Assembly: GCA_023897205.1 (NCBI GenBank)
Contig: JAHWDD010000010.1
Coordinates: 1,426,001 to 1,490,000, forward strand
Length of the DNA stretch: 64,000 nucleotides
Direction: 5' to 3'
Origin: Exophiala sp. HKRS030
Lineage: Eukaryota; Ascomycota; Eurotiomycetes; Chaetothyriales; Herpotrichiellaceae
Every line of letters starts with the position of its first letter. Within the stretch, counting starts at the first letter, position 1. Under the pieces are notes generated by a model, which made no database searches, was not told the origin of the DNA, and worked only from the letters and a program-made list of their open reading frames with translations. Shown here piece after piece: positions 45,396-57,239 of this stretch. Position numbers and translations under genes: made by a program.

Positions 45396-47576
45396 CTAGC
45401 ATTTTTGTATGTTGTACAATCTACAAACCACCCACTCCGAAGAATCATTGAATTGTGCCGAGACCGCCTTTTTGCCCTCTTGCAGGATTTCATCCACCTT
45501 CTCCCCGTTAAACGTGGAGAATTCAGTTGTCATTCGTGTCTTTTGCAACACCTCTATTGCAGATATTATCCTATAAATCGTCAACTAGTGTCTCTAGACT
45601 GTCGACAACGGTGCCTTTTATGTGATCTGCATACCTAGCGGCCATGAATATGTCGATGTGGGGCTTCTCGGCAATGAATACTTTTATCAAGTTGAGCGCA
45701 GGAAGAACTCCTTCCCGAAAGGGCTCCCAGAGTAGAAGAGGTAGCTGTAATAGTTCGTCGTCGAGTGTATGCTGCATCATTGGGCGGTGGAGCGAAAACC
45801 GGGCATACCAATATAAGAGCTTCAGGCGTGTGCTCTGCGCGGACAGCACGCCACCGCCTGGCTCGACTGACCAGCTTAGACTTGCCGGAAGGCGAAGTAT
45901 CCAGGCATCAAGTTGCGACCGTAACTCCTGTGTTATGGGAGAGACGGAGAATGTCATGCTACATGCCTTTTGAGCCGGGTCAGCGCTGTGTCTCATAAAA
46001 CCTTCCAGCTTGTCGGTTGTCAAAATGCTCTCCAATATAGCACGCAATGACATTTCAGCCAAGAAGAAGACAAACTGGGTGTTTATGTGTGGCGGCCTGT
46101 CCTTGTTGTTGGCTTCGTCGCAAGGTAAAGGTAGCGGAAAGAACTCCTCAAACAGAGCCAATGTACTCCGTGGAAGGGTATTGTCGATCTCGTACATCAG
46201 ATCTCTATTCTCAGTCAACGGGAGGCCTTGGACCTGAGAGCATATGGAGTCTTAACCGTTCAAGGTTGTGACAGATCCAGAATAACAACCTTAAGTTGTT
46301 CCTTTCATTCCTTGGCCGCTGGATTTCTGTGATCTGGTCCCTATCTCGACGTCAGCTCGACGGTGAAACATGTATGTGACAGTCGAGGATCCTCACCGTT
46401 TGATGACACTCTGGAGCATAGTACAAGCACTATGAAGCGCAGTGGCGAAGTCAAGTAGGCGACTCTTCTGCAGCAAAAAGATGGCAGAGAATACCAGTAC
46501 ATGGACATATTGCAGACTTAGCTGGGCACTGATCCGGCTGCGTACCTGCATTGCGCGCTGAAAATCTGCGAGGCCACTTTCCGTGAACCCTACGTACATG
46601 AAAGCCTTGATCGTAGCAATCACAAGGAGCAAAAGGCATGAGCGCATGTTGTCTTGGAATCCCTCTGCCTCGACCGCGTCTGCAGCGATGCGCAGAGTGT
46701 TTTCACATATGACAGGGTACAAAGTAGCAACATTGGAGAAGAATCTTTGCCTAGCTAGGGGTATATCGCGCACATCGCTTGGCCTGTAGGAGGTCATGAC
46801 GTTGGGAAAGGGTTTGCGGTACTCCTCGCAAGACATTGGCATCTTCCCCAGATACTGCAATTGTGTATCACCGTCTGTCAGAGGCAACTCAATGCTATCG
46901 TCGATACGATGTGATGAGCAATGCCAGAGGTCAGTCAGCGGGACGCTTGCCTCTGTTTTGTCGCGCCAGTCATTCGCATAAGAATTTAGAGTGGAAGGAC
47001 AAGGATTCCACGATACTACCTCCCCGAGGTTGCTGCCCTGACCAGTATGCCGAGCAGTTTGACCATCTGATGCGCTGGAGGAGGAAGTCAACTGATCCGG
47101 CCATCTTTCAGTTTGAGTGAGATGCGGTTGTATATACCCCGAACGTTGTGTGTCACTGCCCCTGATCAGTGATGCACACACAGTTAGATGGCAGAATGAA
47201 ATTCGTACTTCGGCGGTTGTTGTCGTGGATAGTCACACTTGAAGCCGTGGCGGCTACAGTAAGCACACCTGGGTCTTCCTTTCGTACATTTGACCTTCTT
47301 CAAGCGGCACGTCTTGCAAGCCTGCACTCAGTAAGCGCTTGCCTTCCCCCTGGCATAAGTAGAAGAGGCCAGTATGGGTCATCACATACTGTAGCACCTT
47401 TCTGCAAGCCGTCACTAATATCTGTTGATACCATTGACAGTCGCCCACTTGTTCCTCGAGGCTGCAACTCCAGTAACCGAGTTGACCGCATGAGTGAACT
47501 TCTCAGCCGCTTCCGACGACTGCGGACTAACGTCTCCATTGCGACAATAGGGGACTTTTGGGAACGACTCTTCCAT
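45396..47576 (-). CDS. Zn2Cys6 transcription factor
   Basis: Six exons give 618 residues in frame. The zinc cluster lies across an early exon: ACKTCRLKKVKC-x6-CAYC-x6-C, followed by DYPRQQPP. The first exon (ATG at 47576, MEESFPKVPYC) joins through a TGAG acceptor at 47327, a less usual site, so the N-terminus is the least certain part. The middle region resembles fungal regulatory domains (RLLFWICHNLERDLMYEID, LPRSTLALFEEFFPLPLP), with that stretch formed by splicing a 52-nt intron at 46205-46256. Other introns: 47327-47431, 47162-47208, 46341-46396, 45571-45634. It is divergent from a flavin monooxygenase gene (385 bp apart), a likely target. Confidence 0.87.
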
Positions 47577-47961
47577 GAACTTCGAGTATCAATAAAGTAG
47601 TAGTTACTGTTGTTCAACTGGTAGGTTCTCGGCCGAATATGGCTCGTGATAAGGAATTGCCCGATCAGAATTGCACCATCGGTCCCAGGCAAGGCGTGAG
47701 AGCCAAGCCTGACTATTGGCGAATCAATCCTCCATCTAGACAACACTCAATTGGCTGCAATCGGAAGGCCATCCCATGAAGCTCGCTAACCATGTGGCTT
47801 CCACATGAAGTACTTGTTTCTTTCGCAAGATCAGAGTGCCGACATTCACTTATAGATATTCGCGCAATCCAAGACGACATGACTCCATGTCTAAGCCGCT
47901 GTTTTGTCATGCGAGGCTTTGAATTATTGTTCGTAACACATAACCATCCCCTGCCAACACC
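47577..47961. promoter_or_regulatory. divergent promoter, Zn2Cys6 gene and flavin monooxygenase
   Basis: 385 bp shared by a regulator (minus) and a monooxygenase (plus), suggesting co-regulation. No defined operator can be read. Confidence 0.4.
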
Positions 47962-49694
47962 ATGATTGAGCGCGTTCGACGTGTAGCCGTAATCGGGGCC
48001 GGGGTTTCTGGAGTGACAACGGCGGCTCATCTCAAAGCCGAAGGGCTCAATGTCACGGTTTTCGAAAGGGCTCCTGTGGCTGGAGGGGTCTGGTCAGTAC
48101 ATCTCGTCCTGTCGCTTGAGAGGCTGTTAATCTCGTTTATCAGGATCTTGGATTCTCGAATGCCCCATGAACCAACGTTCCCATCAGTCAAACCATCACT
48201 AGCGGATTCCGTCTTTTACAACAGTGTAGAAAACGCGGATCCTTATCTTTTGCACGCGCCTCCAGGGTAGTGAAGTTTGTTGGTGCAGGGACCTAACGCT
48301 GAACGGAGATACAGACCTGCCTATGAGACGTTGACAAACAACGTTGCGACCCAGTTTCTAGAGTTGAGCATCAACAGCTGGCCAGCTGACACTCCAGCTT
48401 TTGTCAGGCACAATGTCCTGGCTAGTTACATCCAAGATACGGCAGTAAAGACCGGTGTTCATGAAGACACACTGTACAATACTGCAGTGAGAAACGTATC
48501 GAAAGCAGGCGATACTTGGAGGCTTGAAACTGCCACGTGGGATAAGACCACTGGCAAGGCGACAGAGAACGTTTGGGTGGGTTTCGCGCACCGTCTCTTC
48601 ATTCTTGGCTGGTTAACCTGGCCCTGTCTCCAGGATCTCGATTTCGTTGTCGTTGCTTCTGGACGTGAGTGGTCATGACCTCTGAATTCCGGATTTCAAA
48701 GCATTCAGAGGTATTTTTTTAGATCATTATTGCTAAAGCCAAACCAGACTATCATGCCCCGAGGGTTCCAGCCATCCCTGGTTTGGCAGAATGGAAAAAA
48801 GCGTGGCCATCAAGGATCCAGCATTCCAAGAGTTATCGCAACCCCAAAGGATTTGAGAACCAGGTGACTTGACCTAGAGAGAAGCATTCGCCCAAGTTAA
48901 TGATTTCCTAGACCATTCTTCTGATTGGCGGGAGCGCCTCTTCGATCGATATTGCCAAAGAAGTTGGACCTGTGGCCAAGAAAGTTTACCAGTCAACCAG
49001 GGGTGGTTTCATGGACACACCAGAGTCCTGGCTACCCCCTAATGGTGTGCGAGTGCCTGGAATCGCCTCGTTTGGTGAGCTTAAAAACGGTACCTCGGAG
49101 AGCACTGGAGCAATTGACGGCAAAGTCACCCTGGTCGATGGCCAGGTGCTTGAAGGCATCGACCGCGTGATTGTCGCTACGGGCTATCACTTTACCCTGC
49201 CATTCTTCCCGCCAAAATTTCATCGTGACGACGTGCCACGAGAAGAGGCAGATGGCAAGATTCTGGTAACTGACGGCACCATGCTACATAATCTCCACAA
49301 GGACATCTTTTATATCCCAGATCCAACCCTGGCGTTTACAGGTGTTCCTTTTTATACCGCAACATTCTCCCTTTTCGAGTTTCAAGCTATTATCATTGCC
49401 GCGGTATTCTCTGGCCAAGCTAGAACGCCAGCCAAGGATGAGATGATAGCGGAGTACCAGGAAAGGATTAAAGAGAAAGGGTACGGAAAACCATTCCACA
49501 CTTTGGTTGGGCAGGATATACAGTACGCCAAAGAGCTCATGGAATGGGTGAATTTGGGTCGTGATCCGTCGACAAAGAAGGCTGATGGCTATTCAGCAGA
49601 ATGGATAGCTGCTCGTGATGAGTTTATGATGACCTATTGGGAACGTGGGAGTAAGGAGAATAGTTCAACTGCGAAAGAAGTGTCTTTGAAATAA
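47962..49694 (+). CDS. flavin-containing monooxygenase (FMO-like)
   Basis: Six exons give 481 residues. The FAD-binding motif VAVIGAGVSGVTTAAHL starts the protein, followed by FERAPVAGGVW. LHAPPGPAYETLTNNV is restored by splicing a 49-nt intron (48267-48314) that otherwise carries two stops. VVVASGHYHAPRVPAIPGL, then WPSRIQHSKSYR, stands where FMOs have FxGxxxH, with Phe and Gly replaced by Trp and Ser. The NADP motif TILLIGGSASSIDIA follows. The C-terminal half contains VIVATGYHF and a conserved FIPDPTLAF-like stretch (FYIPDPTLAF). FMOs oxygenate soft nucleophiles such as amines and sulfides. Introns also at 48093-48143, 48577-48633, 48665-48747 and 48864-48911. Between a regulator and a TauD-type dioxygenase, so sulfur or nitrogen compound catabolism is plausible. 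Confidence 0.92.
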
Positions 49695-50451
49695 TCCATT
49701 AAATCATAAGCGAACGCTTTTTAGTCTAGCGTATAGAGGTTCCTTATTTCTGGTGTTCACTCTGCTCTTCGGTAGTGCACTTAAATCTAGCTCCGCGCCA
49801 TCCTCATGAGCCAAATGGCGCCCGACGAATGCCGAGTGAGTGGGAGAGAGTAATTGAACAGACAACCACGAGAACGGTGAGTTTGATGAGGACCGAGACG
49901 CCGACAACCTCGACGACGACGACTAGAGGCCGCGGAGGCCGCGGAGGTCGTCGAGGAACGACGACTAGACCTGTCATCCCAGGAACGTCTCAATGGCAAC
50001 TAGAACCTGCCAAATAGCAACGTGAATTCGTCATTTTTATCGCGGCAATTGGCCCTGTGAGATGCAACAAGCCATGCAATGAGAAACTCGTCCCCATATA
50101 AATAACTAGTAAGTCGTTTTCCGTCGGCATCACAGAGAATAGGGTCCTGCATCATAGGCATCATAGAGAATAGGCCAGATAGGTGTATTGCAGAGTACTC
50201 GGAGGACTTGCCTAATTACCTAGGTATATGGCCGAAATGCAAGGGTGTCTGGCCGAAATACCTATCGCCCGGTGCTACAACCACAATGGATGATGATCAC
50301 GTGATGTTGCGCTGACCTTGCTGGACATGGGGTTGTTGTTTTCAACTTCATATACTTGGCATCACCCCAGATCTGTGTCAAGGCGCGACGCGCTCTGAGG
50401 AGCCTCTATTCTTTACGCTGGTCCCCCCTGTGTGATATCAGTTCAAAACCC
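49695..50451. other. convergent intergenic region with low-complexity DNA
   Basis: 757 bp between two 3' ends. 49880-49970 is GC-rich low-complexity (ACG/GAC and GCGGAGGCC units). A frame of 80 codons over it is compositionally skewed (Thr/Arg/Gly) and not credible as a gene. Confidence 0.45.
49908..49956. repeat. inverted repeat with GC-rich spacer
   Basis: CCTCGACGAC (49908-49917) and GTCGTCGAGG (49947-49956) are exact reverse complements with a 29-base spacer that itself contains a twice-repeated GGCCGCGGA unit. It lies 0.2 kb past the monooxygenase stop codon; a transcript hairpin or terminator role is possible but unproven. Confidence 0.5.
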
Positions 50452-51795
50452 TCAAGTCTCCAACAAGATGCCATCCACCTTCTTCTCGTCTGGGTCCAGC
50501 AGACCTAGTGCTTCACGACGCGTAGGGGCGTTAGGGTCGAAATAGGGGACTTCGGCCAACGAAGTGACTCGTGTACCATGTCGAGGATAGTGCCCACCAT
50601 AGTCCCAAGAGGCATTATGTATGGTGATTCTACTTTAGTCAGCTTCAAAGCACCAGAAAAACGACATCATTTCTTTTACCTACTATCCCACAATGCACTC
50701 GTTCCCGGAGTCCATTTGAATCTCACTTGGATATCCACGTTCTGTTCATAAACGTCAAACAAATATCCCAAGATGAGATCATTCTCAGCCTTATCGAGCC
50801 CGACTATTCGACTAGTCATTGCTCTATTAACCCACAGGGCTTTCCACCCGGTAGCCGGGTGTACTCGAACCAATGGATGAGTCCGCTCAATATACTGAGG
50901 ACCCGCATTTGGATTCTCCTTATCGAGATATGGGTGAGCAGATCTATAAACAGCCTGCTTGCCATCAATCATTTTGCGGAAATCGGGTGATAGCTTCTCG
51001 TATGCCGAGTATCCACTGGCCCAGAGAGTGTCTCCTCCAATCGGTGGCACAGTATCGTTGTGGAGGTGAGTTATACCTACGGCAGACTCAGACCAGCGGA
51101 ACACAACATTCCAGCTAGGCTGGCCATAAGAGGGTGGAAGAACGTACCTGCAGGCTGGCGTTCATGCACAAGATCGGTATGCCAGCGGGATGCACCACCT
51201 GGTTTGCGAAAGCTCGCAGTAACCTCGGTGGCTTGGAGAGCTGGCCAGATGACAGTCACTCCAGACACTCCAGGGACTTGCGGAACTTGCGGCTATGGTC
51301 GACTCAGCATAATGAACCACTTTCAACGAGATCGAGGAGGGGTTGGTTTACATGAATCTCGACCTCGCCATAGTACTCTCCGAGCTCTTTCTGTTGCTGA
51401 GGAGAGAGGTCCTGATCACGAAAGAAAACGACACTTCGCTCAGCGATCAACAAGGCGAGCTCATCCTTTTGTTGATCTGTAAGATCTTTGAGCTGGAGGC
51501 CCTCGATCTCCGTACCAATGTGGGTGGTTAAGTCGGTGACCTTTGTGGCAGCAGACAACAGTGCGTGTTTCGATCTTTCCGCTCTGGCACCTGCATCGTC
51601 ATGTTTTCGTTCTTTATTTCTAATATTGTACACATCCTGAAGATACAAAGGTCGATTGGGGCGGTATGGGTACCCGTTTAACAAATCAATGCCTGCCTTG
51701 GTTAACCTTTTCAGCGCTGGCTCGGGGAGTCCCAAGGTGTCTTTCTTAGGGACGACAAAGTCCTTAATGTTTTCTTCGATCAGTGCTGGTGCCAT
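50452..51795 (-). CDS. TauD/TfdA family 2-oxoglutarate dioxygenase (sulfonate dioxygenase-like)
   Basis: Four exons (introns 51293-51351, 51077-51147, 50630-50679) give 387 residues. The start is MAPALIEENIK at 51795. Iron site: WHTDLVHE (His about 186, Asp about 188) and the distal His in WDSRITIHNASWDY, a motif formed across the last intron. GGDTLWASGYSAYEKLSP and the C-terminal PRHGTRVTSLAEVPYFDPNAPTRREALG are typical of fungal Jlp1-like enzymes. These oxidise sulfonates such as taurine to sulfite and an aldehyde, with 2-oxoglutarate and O2; other TauD members act on different acids. It is divergent from an MFS permease and beside an FMO, consistent with uptake and oxidation of a sulfur- or nitrogen-containing acid (inference). 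Confidence 0.93.
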
Positions 51796-52646
51796 TTTGC
51801 TGTTCTTATTTCTCACAAGACAGAAGCCGTTCCGCCAACTAAAATAGGGAGCAAAACAACGTTCCTTTCTCAGGTCTTATAACCTTCGCGACGAGCTCCT
51901 TATGAACGATGGTGCCGAGGATATTTCCCATATACAAGGAACCTGCTTACCAACCCCGCTCGTTTGCTGGCCTGCAAGGTGATATGGTGAGATCTAAGTG
52001 TCACGGGTTGGTTTCTAACTGTCTCTAGCAAAGTCACGCATTGACCCTCTCTATGGCGAAACGGATCACGATACGAGTGAACTTGCATCTAGGAAACCCT
52101 TATCGTTCCAATCACTTGAGGAATGTCCTCTGCCTGAAAGACACATATGGGAGGAGAAGGGACGAATGTTGTCGAAACAGCAGCACGTGACCGAATTGCG
52201 TGCTTTGATGTTTGTATTTGTTGCTCAACTGTCGACACAGACCCCTGACATCCCCCACCCTAGAGATCTCAACTGAGAGAGTGGTGATTGTTCGCTTCTC
52301 AGTGGTCGTCACTCCATTGGAGTTCGTGGGGTGACACAAGTTATGCTTATCACCTTGTGCCGCAATGCTTATTCTTGCTTGGACATGGTCGGCATCTCGA
52401 ACATATTGCTGCATGTGCCGAAATGCTTCTGTACATCAGAGACAGCACGCCATCTATGCGTGGAAGACGCCATTGCAGTGATCAACATCTGTCGCAGTTG
52501 ACATCTCCACTACCATGATACCCTGATCGGAAGGTAGTACCTCAACCTACGCCAGCCCGGCAGAACAGATCCGGATTTAAAAGAGCTTGGGAGAATCCAA
52601 ACTCTAGGTTGCACGAGGCACCGGGAAGCAAGGAAAGAACATCATA
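51796..52646. promoter_or_regulatory. divergent promoter, TauD-type dioxygenase and permease
   Basis: 851 bp between outward genes, one of four such enzyme/permease pairs. CCGGCAGAAC and ATCCGGAT near 52556-52576 form CGG-containing half sites, but no consensus can be defined from one region. Confidence 0.4.
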
Positions 52647-54373
52647 ATGGCGTTTCATGGCGACAGTAAAGAGGTCGAGCTCAAAAACCCAACGGCCAGC
52701 GTCGACGACAGCGACCATTCCCGATCACCACTTCATAACCCTACCTCAAGCTCCGACGATGCCATCCAAGCAAAGCCAAGTCTGACATGGAGGTCGTATA
52801 TTTGGGACAGTCTCGACAAGTCTCCGGAAGAGCGGCGGTTCTTGTTCAAGCTTGACGCCGCCGTCCTCACGTTTGCATCTCTGGGATATTTCATCAAGTA
52901 CCTCGACCAGATAAACATCAACAATGCATTCGTGAGTGGAATGAAGGAGGATTTGGGCCTGTATAAGAACCAGCTAAACTATATGCAAACATGCTGGACC
53001 GTCGGATACGTCCTGGGAGAGATACCTTGTACGTTCTTGTCACCGCCCCCTTCTCGTCGCAGCCTTACCAGCCAAGCTGCCGAGACATTTGGTCTTTTGC
53101 ATAGTAAGGCTAACGTGGCTTGAACAGCGAACATGGTCCTCACACGCGTCCGTCCAAGCATATGGATCCCAACGATGGAACTCATCTGGACCATTCTCAC
53201 ATTCTGCACCTCCAAATGTAACAGCGCGAGTTCGATCTACGCCATCCGCTTCCTCGTCGGTCTTGCAGAGTCCACTTTCTATCCAGGCATGGTCTACGTG
53301 ATTGGATCGTGAGACTCCCCTCAGAAGCATATTTTGTGAGCAGTGACAGACTGACAATGAATCCCGCAGTTGGTACAGACGAGACGAACTTGCCAAACGC
53401 TCCTGTATTTTCCACACCAGCTCTGCGATAGGCAGTATGTTCTCTGGCTACTTGATGGCAGCTGTATACCATCTAGGCGGAAAAGGTGGTCTCAAAGGGT
53501 ACGTCGGGCCGCTACCATGTTCCTCTACGCTAGCTGCACATGTGACTAACTCACTACAGATGGCAGTGGCTTTTCGTCATCGACGGTGTAATTTCCCTGC
53601 CTGTCGCACTGTCCGGCTACTTTCTGCTCCCTGATGTGCCTGAGATCACAAAGGCATGGTACTTCAAGCCTCACGAGCGCGAGTTCGCCAAGAAACGCAT
53701 GAAGCTCGAAGGCCGTGCCGACCGCGCCCCTTACACCAAAGCCAAGTTCAAGAAGATCTTCACCTCCTGGCACATTTACTTTCTGGTGCCCTTGTACATG
53801 CTGTTCAACAACGCGGGCGCAGGAGTCTCCCAGCCCACGTTCGCGCAGTACCTCAAGGACTCAAAGAGCCCCAAATACACCATCTCGCAGATCAACGTAT
53901 ACCCCACGACGACGTACGCGGTGCAGATCGTCAGCACGCTCGTGTACGCGTGGACCTCGGACACGATTTTGCGTGGCGCACGGTGGCCGCCCATCCTTTT
54001 CGGTGCAGCGGTGAATATCGTCTGCTACGCTAGCCTGGCGGTGTGGGACATTCCCACGGGGTGGCATTGGGCGTGTTATATCCTGGCCGGATGCGGCGGG
54101 GGGCTGAGCGGCCTATGCATGGCGTGGGCTCACGAGATCTGTTCCGAAGATAACGAGGAGCGAGCCATCGTCACGGGATCCATGAACGAGATAGCCTACG
54201 TGTTTCAGGCCTGGCTGCCGCTGGTCGTGTGGCAGCAGGTCGATGCGCCACAGTACCACCGTGGCTTCGTGACGTCGGCATGCCTGTCTGCAGGCTTGAT
54301 CGTAGTCGCCATGGCCGTACGGTGGTTGTGGAAGTGGGAACTCGCGCGGAATAAGCAGATCAGCCTTGCCTGA
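52647..54373 (+). CDS. MFS permease, DAL5/allantoate-permease-like
   Basis: Four exons (introns 53029-53127, 53309-53369, 53499-53559) give 501 residues without defects. The polar N-terminus is followed by RRFLFKLDAAVLTFASLGYF and KYLDQININNAFVSGM, then GEIP(SN)MVLTRVRPSIWIP. Further on are SWYRRDELAKRSC, WQWLFVIDGVISLPVA, NNAGAGVSQPTFAQYLKDSK, YTISQINVYPTTTYAVQ and AWAHEICSEDNEERAIVTGSMN. It closely resembles the permease at 42.8 kb in every block, so the two are paralogs. Expected at the plasma membrane, importing an organic acid; pairing with TauD suggests a sulfonate or related acid. Confidence 0.93.
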
Positions 54374-55531
54374 GGAAACCAAAGCTTTTCGTACGAAGTT
54401 CCGCTACAGGTGTGAGCTTTTGCTTACCCCTGGCAGTCGAACACGCTGATGTGCTGAACTGTGACACAAGAGAGGTGGAGGTGTGAGCAAAATCATCCCC
54501 TTTTGGACAGGAAAGCGTTGTATAAGAAATTTACGTTTCGAACAACCAAAAACTCCGTAATATCTGTCTGAATTTGCTCTGTGGGCAGGAAAACGGAGAG
54601 CGTGGTCCTCTTTTTGTGAACTTTGGTCGCATTGCTCACTCTGAAGCTCCCTTAACTGAGGAAGGAACTGGCCCACGCATCAGAGTACCGACACAACTTG
54701 CTCTGTCGACCTTTCCTTCCGCCGGATAGAGAATGGCGATGTACATGGATTTGCAACATGTCGGCCACTGGCAAAGGGATCAGAAGGTACATCAATGACA
54801 AGTATTCGATCTCACTTTCGGTAGATGTTTGCAAGGCGCGAATGGCTAGCCAAAAGGGAAGAAGGTGTAGTTTTATACCGGGACAGAGCGCTGTCTCATT
54901 CCCTTTCAAAAAGTCGGATGCTTGGATTGTTTCGTCTCCTGAGGTGATCCTGGCCCCTCTGTTTTGGCCGGCAGTCCCCAAGCACTTTTTGTTCCGTAAC
55001 CGATAGGGTATACTCTATTCCAGTAATCGATCCCCGAGGGAACAATTCCAGATGACGGTCTTTTCAGCTAAACTCTAGTGAACGAGTATGCTCTATGTAA
55101 TGGTTCGGATGCGCTGATAGAGAACGCGGGGGGGCAGGGAGGAGTACAATCTGGGTGAGTATGCACCTTCATCAGTAGGCTGTCATCTCATCAGGACTAC
55201 AAAGCCCGTCATGCGACATTCTCAAAAATTGAGATATGAGCTTTGATCAGTTAAATTTGCTTTAGACGGCGTTGTTTGAGTGCCTATTGAACTTTGTCTT
55301 TTTAACTACAGCTTTCCAGGGACACATGCAGTATGTTAACAGTTGACGTAATCTTCTCTATCTGGTGACTTTCGACACTGTTTAGGGGCATGTTGCATCC
55401 ACTAGTTCGAGGCACTGTGTTTAGTATCATCAGAATGTTTATGGCCTTTTATTGAGTGGTGAGAAAGCTTCATCCCTCCTTCTGACCAGTTCTCCATAGT
55501 TTCCTTCCCAGACAATCCAGAGGACCTCAGT
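54374..55531. other. convergent intergenic region
   Basis: 1,158 bp between the 3' ends of two permease genes. Small frames on both strands overlap (54404-55006) and have no motif. Nothing else seen. Confidence 0.4.
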
Positions 55532-57239
55532 TTACATCAAAAGTCCTGCTCTTTTTTCTCTAGCCCAAAAGTGTCTCAAAACGAAAAGCATGATGAGCAT
55601 AAAGACATCAAGGGCGATGGTCCAGTTATACCCAATCAGATATCTGGGGGCATCAACAGTCTTCCAGACACTGCAAGAGACACAAATCATTAGTACAATC
55701 CTGAGCAGTTTGTGCATGGGAAACAAAGCTTACAACAGCGGTAGCCATGCTCCGAAAGTGTTACCAATGGTGTTCATGGAGCTGATCACGAGAGCGCGCT
55801 CCTCGGCGTCGTGGGAACAAATCTCGTTGGCCCATGCATAGATGATGGCGGCAATACCGTCCGCACTTCCAGACAAGAAGAAAGCTGAAAATTTCAAACC
55901 GAGAGGAACCTTCCAGACTGCAAGCACGATACAGGCGAAGATATTCAATAGGGCGGTGATGGCGATTAGCCATACTTTCGCATCGTAGGCATCAGAAAGG
56001 ATCCCACAGATCAAGGAAGCGACGATGGTAACAGCAGGTGAGACCGTCGTGATTGTGTTAATAGATTCAACCGAGTATCCCTCGGCCTTGAGCCACAATG
56101 GCAGACCACTGTTAGATGAGACGCCATCGGCCTGGGAGAAGAAGAAGGCAAACCCAACCAGAATCCAGAAATGCCAACCACTCAAAGTCTTCTTGAACTT
56201 AAGCAGCGTGATAGCTTTCCGAGGTTCACGATGCTCGACCGCCATTCGATCTTGGGCAAGTTGGATTTCTCTTGCCGTGAGAATCTTCGAGTTGCACCGG
56301 TCCGGGGTGCTAGGAAGGACGAGAAGACCGAAGAGGGCGATGGGAACGGTGCACGCGAAACCTGAATGGATCAGTCAGTCTGCCTGGCTTCAGTCTCAGG
56401 GAAGCTCATACAGATAATATACAGCCATCGCCAGCCCTCAATGCCATGCTTGCCATTCAAGGTTGCATACGCACCAGCCTGAATGTAACCAGAACTCATA
56501 CCGCCCACCTGACTCGCAATGAAGAAAATTGCGCCACGACGACTTAACTCCGAGCGTTTATACCAACTACCTAGGTACCATTGTACCGCCGGAAAAAAAA
56601 GCCACCAAGGGCTCCGACGAAAAATCGTAGTGCGTAAAGTTGGTACACATTGCTGACCTTATATTGGGCAAGTGTGAAGACACCCCAGAGTAAATCAGCG
56701 GTGGGCAGGAAATAATTGATAGGGAGGCGAGTCATCTGTGACAATTTATGTCAGATTTGTACTCTTGTTGCTTCATCGACCCAGGAGCTAGTAGTAACGT
56801 ACTACTAGTGTTAATGGAATCTGCATTGTGATAAAGCCGACCCTATATTCACGTCAGTACTGACAACAAGTGAAATACCAGAGGGACAGAGAAGAAGGTC
56901 TCACATGTATACAGTGTTCAGGTAATTCAGCTGATTCCCATACAAACTCAAATCCTCCTTCATGCCACTGACGTATGCTGTGCTCGTGGCCGAAGAATCC
57001 AAAACCTTGGCCCAGTAGGCGAGGAAGACAAATACGAGAATCAAGCCATCAAGTTTCATGATTAATCGCCGTTCTTCTGGTGTGTCGGTAGGCGAGAACC
57101 ACTGATACAATTTCTGCCGGACTGGAGAAGTATTGGTAGCGGCTGGCTGTATCTCCAAGGTTGATTTCTTGTCAACCGCCACAGAGGCATCTAATGGAGC
57201 TTCTACAGGACTCGGCGCTTTCTGGACGGAGAACGACAT
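55532..57239 (-). CDS. MFS permease, pantothenate-transporter-like (Liz1/Fen2 group), with one frameshift
   Basis: Five exons rebuild about 488 residues of an anion:cation symporter: LIMKLDGLILVFVFLAYWAK, STAYVSGMKEDLSLYGNQLNYLNT, ALRFFVGALGG, SWYKRSELSRRGAIFF, GWRWLYII, GLPLWLKAEGYSVESINT and AWANEICSHDAEERALVISSMNT. Exon 56412-56735 is out of phase by one base. A run of eight T on the coding strand (A at 56593-56600) should be nine (or six) to continue into PAVQWYLGSWYKRSEL. All other exon phases fit. As in the permease at 42.8 kb, this is either a fresh inactivating indel or a homopolymer sequence error. Introns: 56843-56904, 56736-56802, 56362-56411, 55671-55733. Confidence 0.83.

Noticed and set aside
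48241..48314. Apparent TAG-TGA double stop in the flavin monooxygenase
   Set aside because: A 48-49 nt intron with a CTAAC branch site and CAG acceptor at 48314 removes it and restores the family sequence.
49775..50017. 80-codon Thr/Arg/Gly-rich frame
   Set aside because: It is produced by GC-rich simple repeats and has no domain.
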